Assembly: GCF_003970695.1 (NCBI RefSeq)
Contig: NZ_CP034570.1
Coordinates: 1,116,001 to 1,180,000 of the forward strand
Length of the DNA: 64,000 nt
Source: Maribacter sp. MJ134
Lineage (GTDB): Bacteria > Bacteroidota > Bacteroidia > Flavobacteriales > Flavobacteriaceae
Direction: 5' to 3'
The position numbers and the translations under genes are program-made. Below the pieces are notes generated by a model. The model saw only the letters and a list, made by a program, of their open reading frames with translations, had not been told where the DNA came from and did no database searches. Below, piece after piece: positions 8,346 through 18,161 of this stretch (position 1 is the stretch's first letter; each line of letters starts with the position of its first letter).

Positions 8346-9815
8346 TTATAGTCCGCGTATAAAACTACCGTATAAATCTTTGAATTGATACCCATCTTCA
8401 AAGCGCTGTTTACTTAATTTTTTAAACGAAACCAATCCCCACAGTGCCAATTCCTTCAGAAAATACACATCTTCCTTGGGAAAATCCGGTTGATGGGTCT
8501 TTAAAAGCTGGTTCAGTTCTGGAATACCGTCCAACGAGCGTTTGTATTCCTCGTCCGTAAAATCATCTAACAATTCAAAGCCTTCACCTTGAAAGAACCA
8601 GTGTAACAATTCGTCATACGGTGTTTCGGCATCTTTACGTTCCAGTTTATTTATTTCAGGGAAATATTTGGGAAACAGGGATTTTACCGCGTCATCGATT
8701 AAAATCGCCGCTACGCCATCGGCCCCCTCCTGCTCTCCTTCATAGACCAGCTCAATCTTACCCGTAATGGCGGGGATTACCCCTAGAAAATCACTTAAAC
8801 GTACCATGGTACTGTCCGCTCCCGTTAAGAGAGCTCTACGTTCCGCCGTACTCAGCAAGTTTTCGAACGCTGTAATACTTGTACGGGCACTGACCCCACT
8901 TTTAGCATCTACATATTCACTGTTCCTGGCTTCAAAACTTATCTGTTCCAATAAATCCTTGGCGATGTCCGGTACATAGACTGCATTAGACTGTCTATCG
9001 TCCAGATGCGCTTCTTGAGAGGTAATTTTTCTGGCCGTTTCTATATCATCTGGATAATGGGTCAAGATTTGAGAGCCTATCCTATCCTTTAAAGGCGTAA
9101 CGATACTTCCCCTATTGGTATAATCCTCGGGATTTGCCGTAAACACAAATTGAATATCCAAAGGTAGGCGTAGCTTAAAACCCCTTATCTGGATATCGCC
9201 TTCTTCCAATATATTAAAGAGCGATACTTGTATACGTGCCTGTAAATCAGGTAACTCGTTGATCACAAAAATACAGCGATTTGCCCTCGGAATCATTCCA
9301 AAATGAATGACACGGTCATCCGCATAGGAAAGTTTTAGGTTCGCCGCTTTAATAGGGTCCACATCGCCAATTAAATCTGCAACGGTAACATCTGGCGTGG
9401 CCAATTTTTCAGAAAAGCGTTGCTCTCGGTGCAACCAGGCTATAGGTGTCTTATTTCCTTTCTCCTTTATGAGTTCCATAGCGAAGCGCGACATAGGGCT
9501 TAAGGGGTCGTCATTTATTTCAGAACCTTCTACTACCGGCACCCACTCGTCCAGCAGATTCACAATTAATCTGGCCAAACGTGTTTTAGCTTGACCTCTA
9601 AGCCCTAATAGGTTAATGTTATGCCTTGATAAAATAGCGCGTTCCAATTCAGGAATTACGGAGTTTTCATAACCCCATACTCCCGTGAAGGTTTCTTCCC
9701 CTGATTTTATGCGTTCTCTAAGATTATCCCGTAATTCGTCCTTAATGGACTTTGTTTTATAACCGGATTTTTTAAGCGCTCCTAGTGTAGTAATTTCTTT
9801 ATAATTCAAATTCAT
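8346..9815 (-). CDS. AAA+ ATPase, magnesium chelatase subunit I / MoxR type
   Basis: 489 residues from the ATG at 9815; a TTG 12 bases upstream is the alternative start. A P-loop GLRGQAKT sits at about residues 71-78, and a Walker-B-like CIFVINELPDL segment follows. Sensor-type features appear around FVFTANPEDYTNRGSI and LKDRIGSQI. The C-terminal 150 residues form a helical extension ending in FKDLYGSFIRGL. Family knowledge: ChlI/MoxR-like ATPases work with a VWA-domain partner to remodel or insert metal into a client protein. The VWA gene lies 83 bases upstream on the same strand, which fits. No chlorophyll or cobalamin genes are nearby, so the client is unknown. Confidence 0.85.
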   Translation of the reverse strand: MNLNYKEITTLGALKKSGYKTKSIKDELRDNLRERIKSGEETFTGVWGYENSVIPELERAILSRHNINLLGLRGQAKTRLARLIVNLLDEWVPVVEGSEINDDPLSPMSRFAMELIKEKGNKTPIAWLHREQRFSEKLATPDVTVADLIGDVDPIKAANLKLSYADDRVIHFGMIPRANRCIFVINELPDLQARIQVSLFNILEEGDIQIRGFKLRLPLDIQFVFTANPEDYTNRGSIVTPLKDRIGSQILTHYPDDIETARKITSQEAHLDDRQSNAVYVPDIAKDLLEQISFEARNSEYVDAKSGVSARTSITAFENLLSTAERRALLTGADSTMVRLSDFLGVIPAITGKIELVYEGEQEGADGVAAILIDDAVKSLFPKYFPEINKLERKDAETPYDELLHWFFQGEGFELLDDFTDEEYKRSLDGIPELNQLLKTHQPDFPKEDVYFLKELALWGLVSFKKLSKQRFEDGYQFKDLYGSFIRGL

Positions 9816-9898
9816 AGTTATTTTCAATCTTTTTCTTTTTCAATTGGAATACCTCCCTACGTAACTTACAGTCATATCATCTTATAGAGGAGTCATCA

Positions 9899-11059
9899 TT
9901 ATCGTAGCTTTTTACGCCTATTGGATTCGTAATCCTCAAATATCATTTCACCCAGACCTTTAAGACCGGTAAAAAATGCTTTTCCCTTGTTAGCCTCCGT
10001 GAACTCCCTGATAAACTTCATCAAATAAGGGTCCTGCGCAATCATAAAGGTAGTGATTGGGACATGCATTTTCCGTGCCTGCCGTGCCATATTATAGCAC
10101 TTTTCCACAATGTAATCGTCCAGGCCAACACTGTTCTTATAATAGGTGCCATCTGGCATACGCAAGCAGCTAGGCTTGCCGTCGGTTATCATAAAAATTT
10201 GTTTGTTGGTATTTCGTTTACGTCGTAACATATCCATGGCCAGCTGTAGGCCGGCTACCGTATTGGTATGGTAAGGCCCAACCTTTAAATAAGGCAATTC
10301 CTTTATGGATATGGGCCAGGCATCGTTTCCGAAGACCAAAATGTCCAAAGTATCCTTGGGATATCTCGTGGTAATTAATTCGGAAAGCGCCATAGCTACC
10401 TTTTTCGCAGGAGTTATACGGTCTTCACCATAAAGAATCATACTATGACTAATGTCTATCATCAGTATGGTACTCATCTGTGCTTTGTACTGGGTGTCTT
10501 CCACCACTAAATCTTCTTCACTTAACTGAAAGCTGCCGATACCATGATTTACCTGTGCATTCTTAAGACTTTCCGTCATGGAAATATGTTCCAGACCATC
10601 TCCATAGCGGTACTCCCTAAAATCGCCCGTATGTTCATCACCCTGACCGGATTTTCCCGTCTTATGGTTCCCTGAACCGCTACGCTTCAGTTTTCCGAAT
10701 ATTTGGTCCAAAGCGCGCTGTCTTATAATACGTTCCATTTTAGCAGTTATGGAAATGGCTCCATTACCGGGTCCTTTTCCTTCTTCACCATCTTCGCCCA
10801 TTTCACCGCCACCGTCCTCAAATTCTTCTCGGATGTAACCTTTGGCCTTCAATTCCTCTATAAAATCTTCAATGGTGTAATCGTCATCGGTGAGTTCGTA
10901 TTCCTTATCCAATTCGCGTAACCAATCTATGGCCTCATCAAAATCTCCAGAAGTATGGGTAATGAGTTCCTGAAAAATTTCAAAAAGCTTATCAAAAGTG
11001 CTTTGTTCAGGTGCTTCATAGGGAACGAAACGGAATCCTTTTCTTATATTCATAGGCAT
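9899..11059 (-). CDS. VWA-domain protein, partner of the AAA+ ATPase
   Basis: About 386 residues from the ATG at 11059; in-frame ATGs at 11077 and 11053 are alternatives. The N-terminal 120 residues are acidic, with a Gly/Glu-rich linker (GGGEMGEDGEEGKGPGNG). A von Willebrand A domain follows, with an intact MIDAS motif DISHS at about residue 200, the downstream conserved Thr region around HTNTVAG, and MITDGKPS. It is ChlD/CoxE-like and expected to be cytoplasmic. It lies directly upstream of the AAA+ gene, and the two are a typical functional pair. Confidence 0.83.
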   Translation of the reverse strand: MPMNIRKGFRFVPYEAPEQSTFDKLFEIFQELITHTSGDFDEAIDWLRELDKEYELTDDDYTIEDFIEELKAKGYIREEFEDGGGEMGEDGEEGKGPGNGAISITAKMERIIRQRALDQIFGKLKRSGSGNHKTGKSGQGDEHTGDFREYRYGDGLEHISMTESLKNAQVNHGIGSFQLSEEDLVVEDTQYKAQMSTILMIDISHSMILYGEDRITPAKKVAMALSELITTRYPKDTLDILVFGNDAWPISIKELPYLKVGPYHTNTVAGLQLAMDMLRRKRNTNKQIFMITDGKPSCLRMPDGTYYKNSVGLDDYIVEKCYNMARQARKMHVPITTFMIAQDPYLMKFIREFTEANKGKAFFTGLKGLGEMIFEDYESNRRKKLR

Positions 11060-11136
11060 AGTATAAAAATAATACATTTCCCATTAGCCCTCGTTTATTT
11101 TAAGAAAACTTAAAGGTTTGTAGTAACTTCGATTTC

Positions 11137-11943
11137 ATGTTGCTTCAACAATGTATCGGATTTATAAATACCCCACCTTTATGGGTCAATGAGCAATTTG
11201 GGCTCCAACAATTTGCATTTCCAGAACTGCAGTTAAAGCATTTTCAGCCAGAACCTATTCCAGAAAGGATTCGATTAGGGCATCAAATGGAATATCTCTG
11301 TAAACAACTGCTAGCATATGATACGCAATACGATGTGGTCTTGCACAACCTCCCCGTAAGGGCGGGCAAACAAACTATAGGAGAGATAGATTTTATACTA
11401 AGGGAACAGGCTACACATGCTTTGGTACATGTAGAACTCACCTATAAATTCTACATCATCGATACCAATATTACAGCACCTGTTCATCAACTGATGGGAC
11501 CTAATCGTCGCGACATGTTTTTTACCAAGATGGAAAAAATCAAGAAAGAACAGATTCCCTTGTTGCGTTCGGCTCCGGCAGTTTCAGCATTGGAACAAAT
11601 GGGATTATCTACAGAACAGATTGACCATCAAGTTTGCTACAAAGCACAATTGTTTTACCCCTATGGCATTAATAAGGTACACATTAGACCGCTGAACAAG
11701 GATTGTCTTGTTGGATTCTGGTTGAAATTTGAGGACTTTAAGCGGAAAGAATTTAGTTCTTACAGTTATTATATTCCTTTTAAATCACAATGGGTAGTAG
11801 CGACCCATGAAAACGTCAGCTGGTCTTCGCATTTTGAAATACTTATGGATATTAATCTGCGTATGATACAAGAAAGGGCGCCTATGGTATGGATGCGAAA
11901 AGCTAATGGCCTTTATGAAAAATTATTCGTGGTCTGGTGGTAG
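11137..11943 (+). CDS. DUF1853 family protein (PD-(D/E)XK-like fold suspected)
   Basis: 268 residues. The segment GEIDF (82-86) followed by HVELTYKF (98-105) resembles the D...ExK core of PD-(D/E)XK nucleases, and GPNRRD (about 120-125) is a DUF1853 hallmark as I recall it. No membrane segment or signal peptide is seen, so it is probably cytoplasmic. Function is unknown for the family. It is divergently oriented from the VWA/AAA pair, with only about 77 bases between starts, so the two could share a regulatory region. Confidence 0.7.
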   Translation: MLLQQCIGFINTPPLWVNEQFGLQQFAFPELQLKHFQPEPIPERIRLGHQMEYLCKQLLAYDTQYDVVLHNLPVRAGKQTIGEIDFILREQATHALVHVELTYKFYIIDTNITAPVHQLMGPNRRDMFFTKMEKIKKEQIPLLRSAPAVSALEQMGLSTEQIDHQVCYKAQLFYPYGINKVHIRPLNKDCLVGFWLKFEDFKRKEFSSYSYYIPFKSQWVVATHENVSWSSHFEILMDINLRMIQERAPMVWMRKANGLYEKLFVVWW

Positions 11944-12016
11944 TCCCGAAAAATAATGATTATCTTAACGGATAGTATTGTTATTCAATCACTTACATCA
12001 ATCAAAATCAAACCCT

Positions 12017-13228
12017 ATGTCATCATCAAAATCCGCTCGAATAGAAATCATTGATTCCCTAAGAGGTCTTGCCCTCGCGGGAATTCTAATCTGTCATATG
12101 ACGGAGAATTATATAGGCTCCATGTCGCCCCAAAGCTTTAACGACGCAGTTCATGTTGGGATGATAGATAATATTATTGATGGTTTAATCTTCTTTTTTC
12201 TCCGAGGAAAGTTTATCGCCTTGTTCTCTTTTTTATTTGGACTGAGCTTCTTTATTCAGATGGATAATGGCGCAAAAAAAGGGAAACCCTTCGGAGGCCG
12301 ATTTCTATGGCGTCTGATTATTTTATTGGCAATTGGATATGTTCACAGCCTTTTCTATAGAGGAGATATTTTAACCATTTATGCTTTTCTTGGCCTTTTC
12401 CTAATCCCTTTTTATAGAATTAAATCGAAATGGCTACTCGCAATTTCCGCAATTTTGTTTTTAGGCATTGCTAGGTATATCGTTTACTTTTTTATTGGAA
12501 CGGATAGTATTTGGGGAGGTAGTCCAGAAATGGATAACAATGCGGCATGGGTCGTTGATTATTATAACGTATTGAAAGAAGGAAGTCTTTGGGATGTTTT
12601 CAAAGCTAATGGCTTACAAGGCCATTTGGATAAGGCCGATTATCAGTTCAGTATTTTTGGAAGGGGATACTTTACCTTCGCCTTTTTCCTTATAGGGTTG
12701 TTCATAGGACGGCAAGAATACTTTAAAAATTACAGGAACCACAAAAAATTACTAAAGAATACCGTGATTTGGTCTTCCGTAATCCTCGTCGTTTCCTTGG
12801 GACTTGTTGCTGCGGCATTCTCTCAAGTAGGCCCAGATGGCGGTCTGGATAGTTGGTTTGCAATGGTAGGCTTATCCGCTGTAGATATTGGTAATATGGC
12901 GATGACCTTTCTTTGGATCGCTATTTTCGTAATACTTTATAAGAAGACCAAACCGGAAAGGTGGTTGTCCAAATTAGCACCCTATGGCAGAATGGCATTG
13001 ACCAATTACGTATTGCAAAGTATTATAGGCTCCCTATTACTTTATGGCTGGGGATTTGGTCTCATTGGAGAATTACGCCAACTATATACTTTTTTAATTG
13101 CATTAGTATTCATTGCGATTCAAGTATGGCTAAGTAAAATATGGTTATCGTATTATAATTATGGTCCGCTAGAATGGCTTTGGCGTAGCCTAACCTTCTT
13201 TAAAATCTTTCCTTTTAAAAAACCGTGA
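12017..13228 (+). CDS. DUF418 / YeiB-type polytopic membrane protein
   Basis: 403 residues from the ATG at 12017; an upstream TTG frame from 11978 is less likely. The start IEIIDSLRGLALAGILICHM is the hallmark N terminus of the DUF418/acyltransferase-like group. About ten hydrophobic segments follow, ending with a conserved C-terminal block (GRMALTNYVLQSIIG ... YGPLEWLWRSLTF). It is predicted to be an inner-membrane protein of unknown biochemical function, possibly transferring an acyl group. It is monocistronic and convergent with the his operon. Confidence 0.82.
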   Translation: MSSSKSARIEIIDSLRGLALAGILICHMTENYIGSMSPQSFNDAVHVGMIDNIIDGLIFFFLRGKFIALFSFLFGLSFFIQMDNGAKKGKPFGGRFLWRLIILLAIGYVHSLFYRGDILTIYAFLGLFLIPFYRIKSKWLLAISAILFLGIARYIVYFFIGTDSIWGGSPEMDNNAAWVVDYYNVLKEGSLWDVFKANGLQGHLDKADYQFSIFGRGYFTFAFFLIGLFIGRQEYFKNYRNHKKLLKNTVIWSSVILVVSLGLVAAAFSQVGPDGGLDSWFAMVGLSAVDIGNMAMTFLWIAIFVILYKKTKPERWLSKLAPYGRMALTNYVLQSIIGSLLLYGWGFGLIGELRQLYTFLIALVFIAIQVWLSKIWLSYYNYGPLEWLWRSLTFFKIFPFKKP

Positions 13229-13269
13229 ATATTTAAAGACCTTATTATAGCGGATGCGTAGAGCTTTTG

Positions 13270-13875
13270 CTATTTCTTACGCTTCATTAGTTCCTTTTCA
13301 ATATCTCTTAAGGTATAACCTTTGGCCTGCAATAATATGAGATAATGAAACAACAAGTCTGCACTTTCATAAAGGAAAAGGTCATCATTAGTATCCATAG
13401 CCTCTATGACCGTTTCTACAGCCTCTTCACCAACTTTTTGGGCTATTTTGTTGATTCCTTTCTGAAATAGGGAAGCCACATAGGATTTTTCACCATCGGC
13501 AGCAGTACGACGCTGTTGAATGGTATCCTCAAGCTCGGAGAAGAATCCAAATTGGGATTCGTTTTTCTCGTTCCAGCAGGTATCACTTCCCGTATGGCAA
13601 ACAGGTCCAACGGGATTCACCTGTATTAAAAGGGTGTCTTTATCGCAATCATTGGTAATGTCCATGATATGAAGAAAATTACCGCTCTCCTCCCCCTTTG
13701 TCCATAAACGTTGTTTAGACCTACTGAAAAAAGTAACCCTGCCGGATTCTTGCGTTTTCGCTAATGCCTCTTCGTTCATATACCCCAACATTAATACACT
13801 TTTGGTTCGTGCATCTTGGATGATTGCTGGGACTAATCCGTCTGAGTTCTTATTGAAATCTACTTTCATAATCAT
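13270..13875 (-). CDS. hisIE: Bifunctional phosphoribosyl-AMP cyclohydrolase / phosphoribosyl-ATP pyrophosphatase
   Basis: 201 residues; the ATG at 13869 (MKVDF) is an alternative start. It catalyses steps 2 and 3 of histidine synthesis. The N-terminal HisI part (about 1-105) has the metal site residues in NDCDKDT and CHTGSDTCW. The C-terminal HisE part (about 110-200) has KVGEEAVETVIEA and the acidic DLLFHYL helix. It is the last gene of the his operon, 71 bases after hisF. Confidence 0.95.
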   Translation of the reverse strand: MIMKVDFNKNSDGLVPAIIQDARTKSVLMLGYMNEEALAKTQESGRVTFFSRSKQRLWTKGEESGNFLHIMDITNDCDKDTLLIQVNPVGPVCHTGSDTCWNEKNESQFGFFSELEDTIQQRRTAADGEKSYVASLFQKGINKIAQKVGEEAVETVIEAMDTNDDLFLYESADLLFHYLILLQAKGYTLRDIEKELMKRKK

Positions 13876-13946
13876 GGTTGTTTGTTGTTCGTTTTTTGTT
13901 GATGGTGCTCTTTAGAAAAGACTATAAATCAAAAAAGAGCCAAGTT

Positions 13947-14702
13947 CTATAGTCTTACTGGAATTCCTTTTTCCTGTAATTCTTCTTTTAAATCTTTAAT
14001 CTTTATTTCCTTAAAGTGAAATACACTGGCTGCCAAGGCAGCATCTGCCTTACCATCAACAAAGGTATCGGTAAAATGCTGCATATTTCCCGCTCCTCCA
14101 GAAGCAATTATGGGAATTTTAAGGCTTGTGGATAATTTTGCCAGTGCTTCGTTGGCAAATCCGTCTTTAGTGCCGTCATTATCCATAGAGGTGAATAGAA
14201 TTTCACCTGCCCCTCTTTCTTCCACTTCTTTTGCCCAATCGAACAAGTTTAGTTCCGTAGGTACTTTACCACCTACTAAATGCACTATCCAATTACCGTT
14301 AATCTGTTTCGCATCAATAGCCACAACAATACATTGAGATCCAAATTTGGCTACTAGATCGTTTATTAACTGCGGATTTTTGACGGCAGATGAATTGATG
14401 CTCACCTTATCCGCTCCATTCTGTAATAAGATATCCACATCTGCCACAGAAGAAATACCTCCTCCTACTGTAAAAGGAATATTTATTCTTTCACCAACCT
14501 TATATACTAACTCTGCCAAGGTTTTTCGTTTCTGTTCCGTAGCGGAAATATCTAAAAAAACTAGCTCGTCTGCGCCTTCCTCACTATAAATGGCTGCTAG
14601 CTCTACCGGGTCACCAGCATCACGCAAATCAACGAAATTAACGCCTTTTACTGTTCTTCCATCCTTAATATCCAGACATGTTATAATTCTCTTCGCTAGC
14701 AT
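13947..14702 (-). CDS. hisF: Imidazole glycerol phosphate synthase, cyclase subunit
   Basis: 251 residues, full length. It is a (beta/alpha)8 barrel that, with HisH, converts PRFAR and glutamine-derived ammonia to IGP and AICAR. The catalytic Asp is in [13 protein letters not shown] near the N terminus and the second Asp in DAKQING. The phosphate-binding loops TVGGGIS and ASGGAG are visible. Its ATG overlaps the stop of the preceding DinB gene by one base, so translation is coupled. Confidence 0.96.
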   Translation of the reverse strand: MLAKRIITCLDIKDGRTVKGVNFVDLRDAGDPVELAAIYSEEGADELVFLDISATEQKRKTLAELVYKVGERINIPFTVGGGISSVADVDILLQNGADKVSINSSAVKNPQLINDLVAKFGSQCIVVAIDAKQINGNWIVHLVGGKVPTELNLFDWAKEVEERGAGEILFTSMDNDGTKDGFANEALAKLSTSLKIPIIASGGAGNMQHFTDTFVDGKADAALAASVFHFKEIKIKDLKEELQEKGIPVRL

Positions 14703-15223
14703 TATGAATCTTTGTTTTTAATATTTAAATCCATACCGTCATAAAACCCTAGGTCAATGTTTTTCAACTGTTTTACCCAAAATGCAATTTGTCCCGTATG
14801 GTACGAATAATGTTCCACTGCATGCAGCACAATACCAACTCCGGAAAAGGTAAATCCTTGAACTTGCCTCTTTTTCAAAAATTGTTCGGTATCGGTATCG
14901 TAAATGATGCGTTTGGCCATGTCCACGGTTTCTTCAAGCTTTTGTAGCAGCTCCTTTTTTGTTAATCCTCCAACAGTAGTGAATTCTGCATCTCGTTTTC
15001 TTTTATCCTCGGTTTCCCCTAATGAGGAAATAATATATTGTGATATATTTCCGCATAAATGCAGCAATAAATTAGCGATACTGTTTAAGGAAGCATTAGG
15101 TTTGGACCATAATTCTTCATCGCTTACTTTTTCCAGACTTCTTTTAATCATACGCGTACTCTCATCCATACGATAAAGCGCATTGTTCACCAATTCCTGG
15201 ACTAATTGTTCTTCTTTATCCAC
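14702..15223 (-). CDS. DinB-family protein embedded in the his operon
   Basis: 173 residues with the four-helix DinB/YfiT architecture. The metal-binding triad is visible: a His in [12 protein letters not shown], and two in the C-terminal block [15 protein letters not shown]. Family members are metal-dependent, often thiol-related enzymes or of unknown function, and there is no known role in histidine synthesis. The gene overlaps hisA by 8 bases and hisF by 1 base, so it is translated from the his mRNA. Confidence 0.85.
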   Translation of the reverse strand: MDKEEQLVQELVNNALYRMDESTRMIKRSLEKVSDEELWSKPNASLNSIANLLLHLCGNISQYIISSLGETEDKRKRDAEFTTVGGLTKKELLQKLEETVDMAKRIIYDTDTEQFLKKRQVQGFTFSGVGIVLHAVEHYSYHTGQIAFWVKQLKNIDLGFYDGMDLNIKNKDS

Positions 15224-15953
15224 GACTTATAATATATGTTTCCAATTGTTTAAGACTGATTCTGTTCTCATATATTGCCTTTCCGATAATGGTACCTTCA
15301 CAACCTAATTCTGCCAATTTGGGTAATTCGTCAAAGGTAGATATACCACCGGAAGCAATTAACTTTAACGGTCGCTCTTTAGACGTACTACTCAAAATCT
15401 TTTGATACAAATCAAACGATGGGCCTTCCAGCATTCCATCTTTACTAATATCCGTACAAATAACATACTGAATACCTTTGGACTGATACTGTTCGATAAA
15501 CGGTATGAGTTCCTCTTTAGATTCTTCCTGCCATCCAGAAACGGCCACTTTTTCGTCCATAGCGTCTGCGCCTAAAATGATTTTATCGGAACCATGTTTG
15601 GCAATCCAACCCAAAAATACTTCCGCATTCTTCACCGCAATACTTCCACCCGTAACCTGGATAGCTCCGCTTTCAAAGGCGATACGCAAGTCTTCATCAG
15701 TCTTTAAACCTCCTCCAAAATCTATTTGTAAACTTGTCTTTGAGGCTATTTGCTCTAAAATACTATGGTTAACTATATGTTTGGATTTTGCGCCGTCCAA
15801 ATCTACCAAGTGTAAATATTGAATACCGTGGGCTTCAAAACGCTTGGCCACTTCCAACGGGTTTTCATTGTATATTTTCTTGGTATCATAATCCCCTTTA
15901 GAAAGGCGAACACATTTACCATCTATGATATCTATGGCAGGTATTATTCTCAT
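15216..15953 (-). CDS. hisA: ProFAR isomerase (1-(5-phosphoribosyl)-5-[(5-phosphoribosylamino)methylideneamino]imidazole-4-carboxamide isomerase)
   Basis: 245 residues, standard length. It is a (beta/alpha)8 barrel. The first catalytic Asp is in [20 protein letters not shown], and the second in [13 protein letters not shown]. The phosphate loops FGGGLKT and ASGGIST are intact. It performs the isomerisation before HisHF. It sits 4 bases downstream of the GNAT gene and overlaps the DinB gene by 8 bases. Confidence 0.96.
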   Translation of the reverse strand: MRIIPAIDIIDGKCVRLSKGDYDTKKIYNENPLEVAKRFEAHGIQYLHLVDLDGAKSKHIVNHSILEQIASKTSLQIDFGGGLKTDEDLRIAFESGAIQVTGGSIAVKNAEVFLGWIAKHGSDKIILGADAMDEKVAVSGWQEESKEELIPFIEQYQSKGIQYVICTDISKDGMLEGPSFDLYQKILSSTSKERPLKLIASGGISTFDELPKLAELGCEGTIIGKAIYENRISLKQLETYIISRG

Positions 15954-15957
15954 TCTA

Positions 15958-16380
15958 TTAGTCTAATTTTTGTTTGTCAATACTCATCCATAGTGGAGAA
16001 TTACCAATCTTTTTAAAGTTATACCGTTCGTATAGACCATGGGCATCTTTAGTTTTCAACGCTATTGTTTTGAGTCCTTTTATAACGCTGTCCTGCAATA
16101 CATGTTCAATAAGACTTTTTCCATATCCCTTTCCTTGGAATCGTTCAAATATGACCACATCCATAAGGTAACCGAAATAGATATAATCGGTAACTACTCT
16201 TGCAAAACCGATTTGTTCATTATCCAGGCTATATATTCCAAAACAATAGGAGTTTTTGACAGTTTTTTCTACATCTGAAATTGTTCTTCCATCACCCCAA
16301 TATTCATCCGCTATAAAGCTTTTTATTGCTTTTATATTCAGTAAGTTCTTATCATTTGAAATAAAAAAATCTTTACCCAT
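15958..16380 (-). CDS. GNAT N-acetyltransferase embedded in the his operon
   Basis: 140 residues from the ATG at 16380. The acetyl-CoA binding motif A is seen as [16 protein letters not shown], followed by the C-terminal [13 protein letters not shown] motif typical of GNAT proteins. The substrate is unknown. The start shares one base with the hisH stop (TGATG), and hisA follows after 4 bases, so it is translated within the operon. Confidence 0.85.
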   Translation of the reverse strand: MGKDFFISNDKNLLNIKAIKSFIADEYWGDGRTISDVEKTVKNSYCFGIYSLDNEQIGFARVVTDYIYFGYLMDVVIFERFQGKGYGKSLIEHVLQDSVIKGLKTIALKTKDAHGLYERYNFKKIGNSPLWMSIDKQKLD

Positions 16381-16961
16381 CACATTTCTAAAAAATTAGC
16401 CAATATCTCTTGACCAACTGCACTACTTTTCTCTGGGTGGAATTGGGTCCCGTAAAAATTATCTTTTTGCAAAGCAGCACTATAAGGAATACCATAATTA
16501 CATGAAGCAATAGTGGCATTACAAACCGGTGCATAAAAACTATGGACTAAATAAATATGCTCTTGGTTTTGGATTCCTTTAAACAAATCTGATTCTAAAC
16601 CTGTAATTTGGTTCCACCCAATCTGCGGAACTTTTACATCATTGGTAAACTTGACCACATCTACATCAAAAATACCTAAGCCTTTAGTGTTTCCTTCTTC
16701 CGAAGACTTACACATAAGCTGCATTCCCAAACAGATGCCCAATACAGGCTGTTTTAAGGTGGGAATAATGGTATCCAATCCGCTATCACGGAGTTTCTTC
16801 ATAGCACTACTGGCCTCACCTACTCCAGGAAAGATGACCTTATCCGCATTTCGTATCTCTTGGATATCACTGCTCAGAATTGCTTCAAAACCTAATCGTT
16901 TTATAGCAAATTTGATGCTTTGAATATTACCAGCGCCATAATTTATAATAACAATTTTCAT
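16380..16961 (-). CDS. hisH: Imidazole glycerol phosphate synthase, glutaminase subunit
   Basis: 193 residues. It is a class I glutamine amidotransferase that supplies ammonia to HisF. The nucleophile Cys77 is in GICLGMQLM, and the His/Glu pair is in QFHPEKSS near the C terminus. NYGAGNIQS at the N terminus is typical. It lies 27 bases after hisB. Confidence 0.96.
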   Translation of the reverse strand: MKIVIINYGAGNIQSIKFAIKRLGFEAILSSDIQEIRNADKVIFPGVGEASSAMKKLRDSGLDTIIPTLKQPVLGICLGMQLMCKSSEEGNTKGLGIFDVDVVKFTNDVKVPQIGWNQITGLESDLFKGIQNQEHIYLVHSFYAPVCNATIASCNYGIPYSAALQKDNFYGTQFHPEKSSAVGQEILANFLEM

Positions 16962-16988
16962 TCTATACTATTAAATCTCCGATCGTTT

Positions 16989-18161
16989 CTACAATAGCCC
17001 TTTTGTACTCGGCAACACCATTTTCTCCACATCGCGCTTAACGGACATTTTTATAGCCTTGGCGAAAGCTTTAAAGATAGCCTCAATCTTATGATGCTCA
17101 TTTGTTCCTTCGGCCTTTACATTTAAATTGGCTTTGGCACCGTCCGTGAATGATTTAAAGAAATGGTGAAACATTTCAGTGGGCATGTCCCCTACCATTT
17201 CCCTCTTAAAATCTGCATCCCAGACCAACCAGTTACGCCCTCCGAAGTCTATTGCTACCTGAGCAAGGCAATCGTCCATGGGTAAGCAAAATCCATAGCG
17301 CTCAATACCCAATTTATTTCCCAAAGCCTTAGCAAAAACTTCCCCTAAAGCTATACCGGTATCCTCAATGGTATGATGCTCGTCTACCTCTAAATCTCCA
17401 TTTACTTTGATGGTAAGGTCCATTTGTCCGTGACGCGCCAACTGATCAAGCATATGGTCAAAAAAAGCAAGTCCGGTCTTAATATCACTTTTACCGGTAC
17501 CATCTAAATTTAGTGCAATACAAATATCCGTCTCGTTGGTCTTTCTTGTGATATCCGCCGTACGTGCTTTAAGTTTTAAAAACTCATATATTTTTTCCCA
17601 ATCATTGGTTTCTAGGGCGATAGTAGCATCAAGCTCCTCTCGTTTTACCGTAATTTCACCCGTGCCTAGATTGGTGTCATCATTGATAAAAATACCCTTG
17701 GCCCCAAGGTTTTTGGCTAGCTCTATATCTGTTAACCGATCACCTATGACAAAGGAATTTCCGAGGTCGTAGCTTTCAGAAAAATATTCCGTTAATAGTC
17801 CAGTACCAGGTTTTCTTGTGTTTGCGTTCTCATGAGGAAAAGTTCTATCTAAAAAAACCTTATCGAAGACGACTTCCTCGTTTTCGAATGATTTTATAAT
17901 GAAATTATGCACAGGCCAAAATGTGTGTTCCGGAAATACATCCGTTCCTAAACCATCTTGGTTGGTAATCATTACCAACTCATAATCTAGTTCTTTGGCT
18001 ATTTTCCCCAAATAGGTAAAGGCTTTAGGATAAAAAACCATTTTGTCAAAAGCGTCTATTTGCTCGTCAACGGTCTCCTTAATGATGGTTCCATCACGAT
18101 CAATGAAAAGAACGCGACGGCCTCCTCCTTTGCCCACGGGGGAGCTTTTATCTTCAATCAT
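16989..18161 (-). CDS. hisB: Bifunctional histidinol-phosphatase / imidazoleglycerol-phosphate dehydratase
   Basis: 390 residues. The N-terminal HAD phosphatase domain has the nucleophile in FIDRDGT and a motif [10 protein letters not shown]. The C-terminal dehydratase domain has the metal sites DEHHTIED and NEHHKIEA. It catalyses steps 6 and 8 of the pathway. The first 16 residues (ending GKGGGRR) are an unusual extension ahead of the HAD core, encoded by a GC-rich imperfect palindrome. The start overlaps the hisC stop by 4 bases (ATGA). Confidence 0.95.
   Translation of the reverse strand: MIEDKSSPVGKGGGRRVLFIDRDGTIIKETVDEQIDAFDKMVFYPKAFTYLGKIAKELDYELVMITNQDGLGTDVFPEHTFWPVHNFIIKSFENEEVVFDKVFLDRTFPHENANTRKPGTGLLTEYFSESYDLGNSFVIGDRLTDIELAKNLGAKGIFINDDTNLGTGEITVKREELDATIALETNDWEKIYEFLKLKARTADITRKTNETDICIALNLDGTGKSDIKTGLAFFDHMLDQLARHGQMDLTIKVNGDLEVDEHHTIEDTGIALGEVFAKALGNKLGIERYGFCLPMDDCLAQVAIDFGGRNWLVWDADFKREMVGDMPTEMFHHFFKSFTDGAKANLNVKAEGTNEHHKIEAIFKAFAKAIKMSVKRDVEKMVLPSTKGLL
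18121..18145. repeat. GC-rich imperfect palindrome inside the 5' end of hisB
   Basis: A CCTCC-rich arm and a GGGGGAG arm flank a TTTGCCCA centre. The base composition is unlike the neighbouring DNA and resembles the element in the hisG-hisD gap. It encodes the odd GKGGG N-terminal extension of HisB. I infer a degenerate REP-like element. Confidence 0.4.
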
